Assembly: GCA_051155755.1 (NCBI GenBank)
Contig: DAXETY010000164.1
Span: 1 to 37,964 of the forward strand
From: DAXETY01 sp051155755
Lineage (GTDB): Bacteria; Desulfobacterota; Desulfobacteria; Desulfobacterales; SG8-13
Reading direction: 5' to 3'
Length of the DNA: 37,964 nt
The notes under the pieces are model-generated. The model was given only the letters and a program-made list of their open reading frames with translations. It searched no databases and was not told the DNA's origin. The translations under genes and the position numbers were made by a program. This document shows positions 21,832-29,762 of this stretch, one piece after another; positions within the stretch are counted from its first letter, which is position 1; every line of letters starts with the position of its first letter.

Positions 21832-23265
21832 ATGGTAATGGGCGAATATTCACAGGAGACCGAGTTGCTGGTGATCGGCGGCGGGCCGAGCGGATATGCG
21901 GCGGCTTTCCGGGCGGCGGATCTGGGCATGGACGTGACGATGGTGGAGCTTTCCGAACGTCCCGGCGGGGTGTGTCTTTTCCGGGGCTGCATCCCATCCA
22001 AAACCTACCTGCATTTGACCGAATTGATGCACGACGCCGCCCAGGCCGACTCGATGGGCTTGAAATTCGGCAAACCCGAAATCGACCTCGATGCGGTGCG
22101 TGACTTCAAAAAACGGGTGGTGGACAAACTGGCCGACGGGTTGGCCAACTTGAGCAAACACCGTGGCGTTCAACTCATACGGGGGCGGGCGGAGTTCACC
22201 GCATCCGATCGGGTGCGGCTGCACGAGGCCGATATTAACGAGATTCGTTTCAAGCATGCGATTTTGGCCACCGGTTCCCGGCCGATTCCGTTTCCCGACA
22301 CTCCGTTTCGCAAAGGCGGCCGGGTGATGAGCTCCACCGGGGCCCTGGAAATGCCTGACATTCCGGAATCGCTGCTGGTGATCGGCGCCGGTTACGTGGG
22401 ACTGGAACTGGGGTCGGTCTATGCCGCCTTCGGCAGCCGGGTTACGGTGGTGGAAATGGCCGATCGGATTTTGCCGGGCATCGACAAAGATCTGGTGGCG
22501 CCGCTGCGGCGGCGGCTGGAAAAGCGTTTCGAGTCAATTCTGCTCGAAACCCGCGTCCAATCGATGCAGGAATACGATGACCGGGTAGAGGTCGTGCTGG
22601 AGGGCGAAGGCGTCGAAGAAACCGAACAACGCTTCGATCGGATTTTGGTGGCCATCGGCCGCAAACCGAATTCCAACGGGATCGGCCTGAACAACACCAC
22701 CGTGGAAATCGACGACAAGGGATTCGTCACGGTCGACGAGAAGCAGCGCACCGCCGACGATCACATCTTGGCCATCGGTGACGTGGTCGGCGGAATGATG
22801 CTGGCCCACAAAGCCACCTACGAAGGCAAGATCGCCGCCGAAGTCATCGCCGGCAAGCCGGCCGAGTACGACGCCCGGGCTGTTCCGGCCGTTGTGTACA
22901 CCGATCCGCAGATTGCCTACTGTGGATTGACCGAAGAGGAAGCCGAGCGCCGGGGCCGCAGTGTGGATATCGAAAAATTCCCGTGGAAGGCCTCCGGCCG
23001 GGCCACCACCATGGGAGTCTCTGAAGGTCTCACCAAGCTGATCATCGACCCGGAAACCGATCGCATCCTGGGTATGGGCATCACCGGTCGGGATGCCGAA
23101 AGCCTGATATCCGAAGGCGTCCTGGCGGTGGAAATGGGGGCACTGGCCGAAGATCTGGCTCTGAGCATTCATCCGCACCCGACGCTATCGGAAACCGAAA
23201 TGGAGGCAGCGGAACTATACAGCGGCAGTCCCACGCATATCATGGGAAAATCGAAGAAATCCTAA
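21832..23265 (+). CDS. lpdA: Dihydrolipoamide dehydrogenase (E3)
   Basis: 477 residues. FAD-dependent disulfide oxidoreductase regenerating lipoamide and making NADH. FAD motif VIGGGPSGYAAAFRAA (15-30), redox disulfide GGVCLFRGCIPSK (CxxxxC; the middle is LFRG rather than the common LNVG), NAD motif LVIGAGYVGLELGSVYAAFG, FAD motif HILAIGDVVGG, and C-terminal active site HPHPTLSE (His-Glu). The start at 21832 follows AAGGAAA; an ATG two codons later is possible. Last gene of the PDH operon; it ends 4 bp from the end of the convergent receiver gene. Confidence 0.95.
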   Translation: MVMGEYSQETELLVIGGGPSGYAAAFRAADLGMDVTMVELSERPGGVCLFRGCIPSKTYLHLTELMHDAAQADSMGLKFGKPEIDLDAVRDFKKRVVDKLADGLANLSKHRGVQLIRGRAEFTASDRVRLHEADINEIRFKHAILATGSRPIPFPDTPFRKGGRVMSSTGALEMPDIPESLLVIGAGYVGLELGSVYAAFGSRVTVVEMADRILPGIDKDLVAPLRRRLEKRFESILLETRVQSMQEYDDRVEVVLEGEGVEETEQRFDRILVAIGRKPNSNGIGLNNTTVEIDDKGFVTVDEKQRTADDHILAIGDVVGGMMLAHKATYEGKIAAEVIAGKPAEYDARAVPAVVYTDPQIAYCGLTEEEAERRGRSVDIEKFPWKASGRATTMGVSEGLTKLIIDPETDRILGMGITGRDAESLISEGVLAVEMGALAEDLALSIHPHPTLSETEMEAAELYSGSPTHIMGKSKKS

Positions 23266-23269
23266 CGCT

Positions 23270-23650
23270 TCATCCACTCGCGACATTATCGAATATTTCG
23301 ATGATTTCCTTGATGCCGCAGGGTTTGATCAGCACAGCGTTCACCTGGCCCTCCCGGTGCATCCGGTAGGCCACGCCGGGATCACCACCGGTGATCAACA
23401 GGATGAAGGTTTCCGGAGAGATGTCTTTGATTCGCCGGGCGAGCTGCCGGCCGTCCACTGCAGGCATCAACAGGTCCACCAGCACCATGGAAACCGGGTG
23501 CTGTTTGAATATCCGCCAGGCAACGGCGCCGTTTTCCGCAGTGGTGACCTGAAACCCCCGAAAGCGCAGCAGCGCGGCGATGGTTTCGCGAATCTCCTCG
23601 ACGTCCTCGGCAACCAGGATTTCCTTGGCAAGGCACGAGGTCTCGATCAT
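23270..23650 (-). CDS. Stand-alone response-regulator receiver protein
   Basis: 126 residues, a single CheY-like receiver domain: acidic pair Glu15-Asp16 (VAEDVEE), phospho-acceptor Asp59 (VLVDLLMP), switch Thr87 (LLITGG) and Lys109 (LIKPCG). There is no output domain, and no kinase gene is visible in the window. The start at 23650 overlaps the stop of the upstream peptidase gene by ATGA, and AGGAAAA serves as ribosome site, so the two are translationally coupled. The partner kinase and output are unknown. Confidence 0.92.
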   Translation of the reverse strand: MIETSCLAKEILVAEDVEEIRETIAALLRFRGFQVTTAENGAVAWRIFKQHPVSMVLVDLLMPAVDGRQLARRIKDISPETFILLITGGDPGVAYRMHREGQVNAVLIKPCGIKEIIEIFDNVASG

Positions 23651-24633
23651 GGTGTTTTCCTTCCGATCGGTTCTTCCGATTGGATTTGCTCCAGCGTCGC
23701 CCGGAAGGTTTTTTCGTGTGGCCCGCCGATTTCAACCGCTTTGCGGGCATATTCTCGAGCCTGTTCGGTTTTTCCCTGTTCCCACAAGACCTGGGCCAGG
23801 TTGTTGTAGACAATTCCGTCCGCCGGTGACAGTTGCAGGGCCCGGTACAAAACCCGTTCCGCCGAGGGTAAGTCTCCGGTTGCGTAATAACTGTTGGCCA
23901 GGCCGATGTGTGCGGGAATGCTGTGGGGCCAGCGGGCGACTGCGGCCTGGTAGCCCGCGGAGGCCGACTGCCACTGCCCGGCGTGCTCCAATCCGATCAT
24001 GGCCTCGATCGCGGCATTTTCCGAAGCCGATCCCGGAATCCTGGAAGGCGGCATGACCACCAGTCCCCAGGCATCGCTCTTTTTCCAGGTTTCCTGAAAC
24101 AGGCGGATGGGCAGGCGCTGGTGGGCGGTTTTTCCAGTATGCAACACGATAATCCCCTGATCCAGATCGTATCCGACTGCCACGGCATAATGCCACTGAG
24201 CCGACCCGAAGAATCCCAGGTTCTGCAATACGATGACCGGATTCTTTGCGCGCAACTCTTCCAGCAGGGCCTCCATACCGTTGATTTCGTAGGCCGCTCG
24301 ACCGTACCGTCGGGCACCGGCCACCATTGCTGCCTGCAAGGTGCCGCTTCGCGCCGGTGAAAGAACCTGCGGTGCCAGTGTCCCGGGAGAAACGGAAACA
24401 CCGCTCCAACCCAGGACCATCGCCAGCGCGGCCGGTCCGCAATCGAAGTCCTGCTGCGCATGAAACGGCACTGCATCGATCTGGCTGCGACGCGGCCGGT
24501 AATCGGCAATTTTCGGATCGTCGACCGTGTAAAGATGGCTGCAGCCAACGGTGCCGAAAACCATCACCCAAAGAATCAAAAACACGGCACGGCATTTCAG
24601 CGGCCGTGGCGCTGCCGCAAGCATTCGATTCAT
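23647..24633 (-). CDS. PA2778-like C39-type cysteine peptidase lipoprotein with TPR repeats
   Basis: 328 residues. The N-terminal hydrophobic segment (about 16-30) ends in GTVG-Cys31, a probable lipobox. The papain-like C39 domain (about 50-195) has nucleophile Cys65 (FDCGPAALAMVL), His148 (WHYAVAVGYD) and Asp156. Tetratricopeptide repeats span about 208-305 (AGYQAAVARWPHSIPAHIGLANSYYATGD, SAERVLYRALQLSPADGIVYNNLAQVLWEQG). The type matches the PA2778 family, which is genetically linked to PA2779 proteins; I know no proven substrate. The start at 24633 (MNRMLAA) fits the signal peptide but has no clear ribosome site; a longer frame upstream looks non-coding. Two PA2779-like genes lie upstream, and the product may process or export them. 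Confidence 0.87.
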   Translation of the reverse strand: MNRMLAAAPRPLKCRAVFLILWVMVFGTVGCSHLYTVDDPKIADYRPRRSQIDAVPFHAQQDFDCGPAALAMVLGWSGVSVSPGTLAPQVLSPARSGTLQAAMVAGARRYGRAAYEINGMEALLEELRAKNPVIVLQNLGFFGSAQWHYAVAVGYDLDQGIIVLHTGKTAHQRLPIRLFQETWKKSDAWGLVVMPPSRIPGSASENAAIEAMIGLEHAGQWQSASAGYQAAVARWPHSIPAHIGLANSYYATGDLPSAERVLYRALQLSPADGIVYNNLAQVLWEQGKTEQAREYARKAVEIGGPHEKTFRATLEQIQSEEPIGRKTP

Positions 24634-24860
24634 AATTTGTGTTTGTCCGAGATTGGCGGCCTGGCGCTGCTGCCGCACCGAGGCGGTCGGGCTCATTGAT
24701 GCGGTCGGCGGAGCGACAAGCACCGGCCGGCAGCGGATGCCTGCCGGGTGTGAATTGCCGGCGAGTCCTTTCGATACCGGAGATTGCCGACAGCAGCGCA
24801 CGGCCGCGGCGGCAATTTGGGTCTCGATTCCGGCTTATCTGCCTCGATCCGCGGTGGAGA

Positions 24861-25229
24861 TCAGGCCACCCGCAGGATCAGAAGCACCAGAAGGACGATC
24901 AGCAGGACCCCGATCACGAAACCGAAACCATCGCCGCCGGCGGGCAGTTGGTCGATTTGTTGGGCCAGGAAACGAATTTCTTTTTCGGAAAGATGCTGTA
25001 CACGATCGGCGGCTTCCTGTGGGTCCACACCCTGACTCACAAAGGCTTTACGGACTTCGTTTTTTGCGAGAAATTGGACCACGCGGTCGCGGTCGCTGTC
25101 GGCGTTTTCTAAATATGCCTGGGTGCCGATGAGACCTGCCAGTGTCGGTTGGGCCGACACGGTGCAGTAAACCGTCAACACGGTCAGAAAAACACATATC
25201 GGAGTCGGATTCAGTCGGAATCGTTTCAA
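24861..25229 (-). CDS. PA2779-like small membrane protein, TTG start
   Basis: 122 residues. N-terminal signal/hydrophobic segment (about 9-31, PTPICVFLTVLTVYC...LAG), a middle helical domain with DRDRVVQFLAKNEVRKAFVSQGVDPQEAADRVQHLSEKEIRFLAQQIDQLPAGG, and a C-terminal membrane helix (FGFVIGVLLIVLLVLLILRVA). This is the PA2779 family layout. The start is taken as TTG at 25229 because AAAGGAGG ends 4 bases before it; the ATG 15 bases upstream lies before the ribosome site. It is paralogous to the next gene. Function unknown; linked to the PA2778-like peptidase. Confidence 0.85.
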   Translation of the reverse strand: MKRFRLNPTPICVFLTVLTVYCTVSAQPTLAGLIGTQAYLENADSDRDRVVQFLAKNEVRKAFVSQGVDPQEAADRVQHLSEKEIRFLAQQIDQLPAGGDGFGFVIGVLLIVLLVLLILRVA

Positions 25230-25343
25230 GGCACCTCCTTTCATCGTCGGGCAAAGCCGTTGCAGCAGAAATGTTTCGATCCTGTCGCGGGACCGGCGTT
25301 TGCCGATGCCCAAAACGGTATTTCATCCTTTCCCGGCATTGGC

Positions 25344-25754
25344 TTACAGACCGTTTTCAACAAATGGAAATACGTTCGTGTAGCCGAGAATATCGGTGAT
25401 CAAAAGAACCAGAAATACCACCAGTGCCGCGCCGACAATGACACCCACCGCATTGCCTCCGGCCGGCAGCATTTCCATGTTGCCGGCCATTGCCCGGATT
25501 TCCGCATCGGTCAGGCTTTCGACCACTGCCCGGGCCTCTTCGGGTTGTAAGCCCCAAGCCGCCAGCTGATTTCGAACATCGGATCGTTCGAGCAGATGCT
25601 GCAGCTTCTGTCGATCCAGTTGGGCCGCCTGCCGGGCCAGGCTCTCACCCGTTCCGATCATTGCAGCCTCAACGAAGGGCGAGCTACTTGAAAAGAACAC
25701 AACCATTGCAACCGCCACAATCGAAATCGGCCTCCACAGAACCCATTTTCGCAT
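25344..25754 (-). CDS. PA2779-like small membrane protein, second copy
   Basis: 136 residues with the same layout as the neighbour at 24861-25229: signal segment (about 9-31), helical domain (DRQKLQHLLERSDVRNQLAAWGLQPEEARAVVESLTDAEIRAMAGNMEMLPAGG) and a C-terminal membrane helix (GVIVGAALVVFLVLLITDILG). The shared pattern of Glu-Ala/Leu-Thr-x-x-Glu-Ile and LPAGG shows an old tandem duplication. The start at 25754 follows AAAGGAGG. First gene of the leftward PA2779-PA2779-PA2778-receiver group. Function unknown. Confidence 0.87.
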   Translation of the reverse strand: MRKWVLWRPISIVAVAMVVFFSSSSPFVEAAMIGTGESLARQAAQLDRQKLQHLLERSDVRNQLAAWGLQPEEARAVVESLTDAEIRAMAGNMEMLPAGGNAVGVIVGAALVVFLVLLITDILGYTNVFPFVENGL

Positions 25755-25817
25755 CGCAGACCTCCTTTGGCCGGAACCAATGCTCCAGTCGAAACGCGCC
25801 CGAATCCATCCGCAACC

Positions 25818-25846
25818 AATATGCCACAAATCCGCGATGCAAGCAA
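25818..25846 (-). promoter_or_regulatory. Candidate promoter of the PA2779-like gene group
   Basis: Minus strand TTGCTT (25846-25841) and CATATT (25823-25818) with a 17-bp spacer, 64 bases before the start codon. Confidence 0.4.
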
Positions 25847-26028
25847 AGGCTAAAATAACGCGTATTCCCCCCGACCGCCAGGGAAAACCCCGTGTATTCC
25901 GGTCTCCGGCATACCGGGTATCGACAACTACCCCCACATCGGTGCCGACAGTATCGTTTTGCCCTATTTACTGCCCGGCGAAAATCGTATATTTTTCCGA
26001 AAAATTCCACGCGTGAACCGAGTCAACA

Positions 26029-26046
26029 GAAGCACTTTTGTGCTTC
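26029..26046. promoter_or_regulatory. Perfect inverted repeat GAAGCAC-TTTT-GTGCTTC
   Basis: A 7-bp perfect palindrome with a TTTT centre upstream of the methyltransferase gene, in an AT-rich region. It could be an operator or a small RNA hairpin. Confidence 0.4.
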
Positions 26047-26132
26047 GATGTTGAACTTGCAGTAGCACCCGGTTTGGGCAAGAATCAACACCATCCGCCA
26101 GCCCCGACCCTGTTCGAAGGAGAGGATGCCAG

Positions 26133-26861
26133 ATGAATTATTCGCGATCTGCTTTCCACCGAATTATAGATCAAAACAACCGGATCCCCTTCCGGTCCGG
26201 CCGACTTCCGGAAAACGGCAGAAAACCGATTAAGCAAAAAATTTATGAAATTCTGGTCGGATCAGTCACTGAACTCTGCTACGGGACGAGCTTGAATTAT
26301 TTTCCGCAAAAGGCCGCAATCCTGGATGTAGGCATCGGCAATGGATTCATGATTCAACGGTATCACGAATTGGTCAAAGCCAAAGCGCTGAAAATCACCG
26401 GGATCGATATCAGCGCCGAGGCGCTGATGCAGTGCGCACGTCGGGTGAAAGCATACGGACTGGAAGATCACATCGAACTGCACCAGGCCTCCATCGAAAA
26501 CTTTCGCCCGGGGGCGGCATCAAAGTTTGATTTCATTTTTTTCAGTATGAGCTTCATGCTGATGGAAGACCAGGGGCTGGTGCTGGATCGGGTTCGGCGG
26601 ATGATTCCCGATCATGGAGAAATCGTGTTTTTTCAGACCATGTACGCGAAACAGCTGCCGCTCATGAATTTTATCAAGCCGCGACTCAAATACATCAGCG
26701 GGGTCGAATTCGGTCCGGTTTCCTACTGTGAATATTTTTTTTCACTGCTGGCGGCGCACGGGCTGTCTGTTCAGGAGGACCGCCTGCTCCAGGACAACTG
26801 GTTCCAGGGCCAGTACCGCTTGATCGTCGCCGCCCCGGGAGTTTCGGATGCACGCCGCTGA
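26133..26861 (+). CDS. Class I SAM-dependent methyltransferase
   Basis: 242 residues. Rossmann-type methyltransferase: motif I ILDVGIGNGFMIQRY (about 62-76), the acidic residue of motif II ITGIDISAEAL, motif III region FDFIFFSMSFMLM. The C-terminal half (KPRLKYISGVEFGPVSYCEYFFSLL) may be substrate-specific. The start at 26133 has GAAGGAGAGG before it. Substrate unknown. It is a single plus-strand gene converging on the superoxide dismutase gene 59 bp away. Confidence 0.85.
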   Translation: MNYSRSAFHRIIDQNNRIPFRSGRLPENGRKPIKQKIYEILVGSVTELCYGTSLNYFPQKAAILDVGIGNGFMIQRYHELVKAKALKITGIDISAEALMQCARRVKAYGLEDHIELHQASIENFRPGAASKFDFIFFSMSFMLMEDQGLVLDRVRRMIPDHGEIVFFQTMYAKQLPLMNFIKPRLKYISGVEFGPVSYCEYFFSLLAAHGLSVQEDRLLQDNWFQGQYRLIVAAPGVSDARR

Positions 26862-26920
26862 AAAAGGCAGAAGCGGATGCTCCTGCCTTGTCCAGTCGGG
26901 TGCAATCGCTTGGGACGCGA

Positions 26921-27526
26921 CTATCCGCGGGCGCTGCGGTAGTGTTCGTCCACCTTTTCCCAGTTAATTACCTGGAAAAATGCGTTGATATATTCCGGCC
27001 GTCGATTCTGGTATTTCAGGTAATAGGCATGCTCCCAGACGTCCAGGCCCAGGATCGGGATTTTGCCCCGGCTGATGGGGCTGTCCTGGTTCGGTGTGGT
27101 CGTGATTTCCAGGCGCCCGTCATCGAGCACCAGCCAGGCCCAGCCACTGCCGAAAACATTGGTTGCTGCAGTGGTAAAATCATGCACAAACGAATCGTAG
27201 GCACCGAAACGGGACCGGATTGCATCCGACACCGCACCGCCCACCGGCACTTCTTTCTTCAATATCGGCCAGAAGAACGAATGATTGACGTGGCCGCCGC
27301 CGTGGTTGCGAACGGCAGTGCGGATCTGGTCCGGAATCGCATTGAGATTTCGCAGCAGTTCCGCAGCGCTTTTGCCGTGTAGGTTCGGAAAATCACTTAC
27401 GGCGGCATTGAGCTTGTCCACGTAAGTGGCATGATGCTTCGTGTGGTGTATCTCCATGGTTTTTGCATCGAAAAAGGGCTCGAGTGCATCATAGGCATAG
27501 GGAAGTTGCGGTAAGGTATAAGCCAT
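26921..27526 (-). CDS. sodA: Superoxide dismutase, Mn-type (Fe/Mn family)
   Basis: 201 residues. Metal ligands are visible: the first His in EIHHTKHHATY, a second in GGGHVNHSFFWP, and Asp/His in LDVWEHAYYLKY. The GGHVNHSFFW and GSGWAWLVLDDGRLEITTTPNQDSP segments (Gln in NQDSP) are typical of Mn-type enzymes; cambialistic use of Fe cannot be excluded. No signal peptide, so cytoplasmic. The start at 27526 follows GGAGGG. It stands in its own transcription unit with a palindrome near the promoter. It fits the oxygen-defence theme of the window. Confidence 0.96.
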   Translation of the reverse strand: MAYTLPQLPYAYDALEPFFDAKTMEIHHTKHHATYVDKLNAAVSDFPNLHGKSAAELLRNLNAIPDQIRTAVRNHGGGHVNHSFFWPILKKEVPVGGAVSDAIRSRFGAYDSFVHDFTTAATNVFGSGWAWLVLDDGRLEITTTPNQDSPISRGKIPILGLDVWEHAYYLKYQNRRPEYINAFFQVINWEKVDEHYRSARG

Positions 27527-27645
27527 GGTAACCCTCCATAATATCCACACCGCTTCTTCGGTCTGAAGAAACGGTGATTGGTTGTTTCGGTTTTCGGGGC
27601 AGACGTGAAGATATGCGACCACCGCCCGTGCGCACATTGCAACTA

Positions 27646-27664
27646 ATATAGCCACGATCGTGGA
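27646..27664 (-). promoter_or_regulatory. Candidate sod promoter region with palindrome CCACGATCGTGG
   Basis: TATATT on the minus strand (27651-27646) as -10 candidate, directly preceded by the perfect 12-bp palindrome 27653-27664. The palindrome overlaps the spacer, as a repressor site would. Confidence 0.4.
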
Positions 27665-27747
27665 TCGGACAAGCCTTTCGCAGCATCTCAAAGAAGGTGG
27701 CCGATCGGCCGTGGGGGGCCGCAACAAAAAAGGCCGTTTTGAGGGCT

Positions 27748-28521
27748 TTAATTCCTCTGGTGGGGTACCGCTTGCCGCATTTGCCGTTCGGCATCGCGGT
27801 AGTCTTCCAGATTGCCGATATTGAGTCGGTCTCCAGCGGGTTTGAGGGCCCGGACCGGTTCCCGCAGACAGAGGCCGGCGATGAAATGTCCGGGCGCATC
27901 CGGAGGGGTGGATGCGCCCCGCAATATCTCGCCTAAAATGGCCTCGGCCGAGGGGCGCAGGAAATAAAGCGGCAAACAGATCCAGTGCGAGCGCGGATGA
28001 TGCGGCTTTTCCTGCAGCTGCAGCAGACGGTCGTCTTTTCCGAGCAGAGCGACCCCGGATCGGCGGCGCTTTGCCAAATCGGGTTCTCGCAGTACCGTCA
28101 CGCAATGATGGGTTTGGACGCGAAATCGGCGCCACAGCGGAGCGAGTGGAAAGCGATAGAGATTGTCACCGGCCGAAACGAGGGCGCCGTTCCAGCCGGG
28201 TGCACGCTCCAGGGCCACTGCCAGGTCCGTGCAGGCGCCCAGTCGGCTTTGATTGTCTCGGGCGCCGTCATTGTGGATATGCATCGCGATGTCGGCTGCG
28301 GCCAGTCGCGGCTGCCATCGCCGCTGCCATTGCAGGAAGGTCGAATAATTGCGTGCATTCGATATCAGATGGATCGCGTCCAGGTCCGGCAGCGGCAGCA
28401 GCGAATCCATCAGGTAATCGAGCAGCGGACGACCGGCGACGGGCAGCAACGCCTTGGGGGCGTCGCGGGTCAAGGGGTGCAGCCGGGTGCCGAAACCGGC
28501 GCACAGCAGCACGGCGATCAT
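27748..28521 (-). CDS. Sugar nucleotidyltransferase (NTP_transferase family)
   Basis: 257 residues. N-terminal LCAGFGTRLHPLTRDAPKALLPVAGRPLLDYL is the nucleotide-binding signature of mannose-1-phosphate guanylyltransferase/glucose-1-phosphate thymidylyltransferase relatives; SAGDNLYRF carries the metal-binding Asp, and LQEKPHHPRSHWICLPLYFL the sugar-binding part. It is shorter than bifunctional members and has no left-handed beta-helix domain. The sugar and nucleotide cannot be fixed. The start at 28521 follows AGAGG. It lies 25 bp downstream of the universal stress gene, in the same direction. Confidence 0.86.
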   Translation of the reverse strand: MIAVLLCAGFGTRLHPLTRDAPKALLPVAGRPLLDYLMDSLLPLPDLDAIHLISNARNYSTFLQWQRRWQPRLAAADIAMHIHNDGARDNQSRLGACTDLAVALERAPGWNGALVSAGDNLYRFPLAPLWRRFRVQTHHCVTVLREPDLAKRRRSGVALLGKDDRLLQLQEKPHHPRSHWICLPLYFLRPSAEAILGEILRGASTPPDAPGHFIAGLCLREPVRALKPAGDRLNIGNLEDYRDAERQMRQAVPHQRN

Positions 28522-28546
28522 CGAATGGGCCTCTTTGCCGGAAGAT

Positions 28547-28984
28547 TCAGGACGGGACCACCAGGATCGGCACCGTCGTGCATTTGACCACCCGGTCCGC
28601 CACGCTGCCGAAATCGAAATGACTTTCGCGTCCTTTGCTGGCCATGATCACGATGTCGATTTGTTCGTCCTGGATCATTTTCAGGATTTCTTTGGCCGGA
28701 TCGCCCACGCCGATGTGACGGATGTACAGGGGGCACTCATTGAGGTGCTTTTCACACAGTTCGGCCAGGCGCTTGCTGGCGGTTTCTTTTTCCCATTCCT
28801 TCATCTTTTCGAGTTCGGCCGGATCGTATTCGCCGTACCGTGCCCCGAAAGCCGGGTAATCTTTGAGCACATAAAGAATGTGAATTTCGGCGCCGTACTG
28901 TTGCGCCAGGGAGGTGACAACCGGCAGTGCCACGGCCGCATTTTCCGAAATGTCGGTGGGCCACAGAATCCGTTCGATCTTCAT
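28547..28984 (-). CDS. Universal stress protein, UspA family
   Basis: 145 residues, a single Usp domain: ERILWPTDISENAAVALPVVTSLAQQYGAEIHILYVLKD at the start, GVGDPAKEIL and IVIMASKGRESHFDFGSVADRVVKCTTVPILVV at the end. The ATP-binding pattern G-2x-G-9x-G(S/T) is altered: the GR ... GS spacing is two residues short, so ATP binding is uncertain. The start at 28984 has AGGAGG upstream. First of a two-gene unit with the nucleotidyltransferase. Confidence 0.92.
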   Translation of the reverse strand: MKIERILWPTDISENAAVALPVVTSLAQQYGAEIHILYVLKDYPAFGARYGEYDPAELEKMKEWEKETASKRLAELCEKHLNECPLYIRHIGVGDPAKEILKMIQDEQIDIVIMASKGRESHFDFGSVADRVVKCTTVPILVVPS

Positions 28985-29100
28985 CCTTTCTTCCTCCTGT
29001 CAGGTTCAATTGGTTTTCGTATCCATATCAGAGATGAAGGAAAAAAGGCAAGAATCGACCGCTCCGCGCTCCGTCTTTCTGGAAGGGGCCGCCGGATCGG

Positions 29101-29727
29101 CTAGTGTCGTCCGGCAGGCGCACCGAAATTTCGAAAGGCACTCTGGTAGTATCCGGATCCGCGACAAGCGCTGCAGGTGTTTCCCTGGGCGGCGGCGAAC
29201 GCTTCGCCGCAAAACGGACACACGTTGATTGCAGCTTTTTTGACGCGCGAAAAATAGCGGGTAATGGTTACCGGCATCTCTGACAACACCACCGGGCCGG
29301 CTTCGATGATCACCGGCAAGAGCACCTCCAGCGGGAGCTTTTTTTTCGGTACGGTGCGCATAAACCAGCGATACAGATCCGGGTAGGCTTCAGCCTTGCG
29401 GAGATCCAGCCAGACCCGCCAGCCTCGGCGGGACCTGCGGTCGTAGAAACTCAGGGCGAATTTGTCCCAGTCCAGGATCTGCATCCAGCCGTTGCCGATG
29501 GTGCAGGGCGTAAACAGCTGCACGGCGTCCGGCAGGCAGTGGCGCGACTCGACGATGACATCGAATTCGATTGCTTCACCGATCAGGCTCCGGGACCGGT
29601 CCACCAGAAAGAGCCCCAGCACCAATCCGGGGGCTTTCCAGCCATGAAAATGTTCGATTTTCTCGAGGCATTTCTCCAGCGGCATGCCGCAGATTCGCTG
29701 CGGCGCGTTCGATGATGGCTGCATCAT
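29101..29727 (-). CDS. FmdE family protein at the end of the nar locus
   Basis: 208 residues. The N-terminal FmdE domain (about 8-145) shows GMPLEKCLEKIEHFHGWKAPGLVLG, ESRHCLPDAVQLFTPCTIGNGWM and WFMRTVPKKKLPLEVL, typical of the family named after formylmethanofuran dehydrogenase subunit E. The usual HGH is HGW here. A C-terminal zinc ribbon has CPFCGEAF and CSACRGSGYY. FmdE-like proteins are often encoded with molybdenum or tungsten enzymes and are suspected in cofactor or metal handling; no activity is proven. The start at 29727 is chosen for GGGGAG upstream; a TTG further up lacks support. It follows narK by 35 bp and is likely co-transcribed. The context suggests help with molybdo-bis-PGD insertion into NarG. 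Confidence 0.87.
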   Translation of the reverse strand: MMQPSSNAPQRICGMPLEKCLEKIEHFHGWKAPGLVLGLFLVDRSRSLIGEAIEFDVIVESRHCLPDAVQLFTPCTIGNGWMQILDWDKFALSFYDRRSRRGWRVWLDLRKAEAYPDLYRWFMRTVPKKKLPLEVLLPVIIEAGPVVLSEMPVTITRYFSRVKKAAINVCPFCGEAFAAAQGNTCSACRGSGYYQSAFRNFGAPAGRH

Positions 29728-29762
29728 TGCATTCTCCCCGGCCAATGCCTTCCGAAGCGCCG

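Larger units (their letters stand above)
25755..26132. other. Divergent intergenic region before the methyltransferase gene
   Basis: 378 bp without a gene. It carries a leftward promoter candidate (25818-25846) and a perfect small palindromic hairpin (26029-26046) about 90 bp before the methyltransferase. No terminator seen. Confidence 0.5.

Noticed and set aside
20250..22001. A 583-codon minus-strand frame opposite pdhC with poly-Phe runs
   Set aside because: The Phe-rich part is only the complement of the Lys/Glu linker; no real gene features.
24634..24801. N-terminal extension of the PA2778-like peptidase
   Set aside because: It would bury the lipoprotein signal peptide, and has no ribosome site or conserved sequence.
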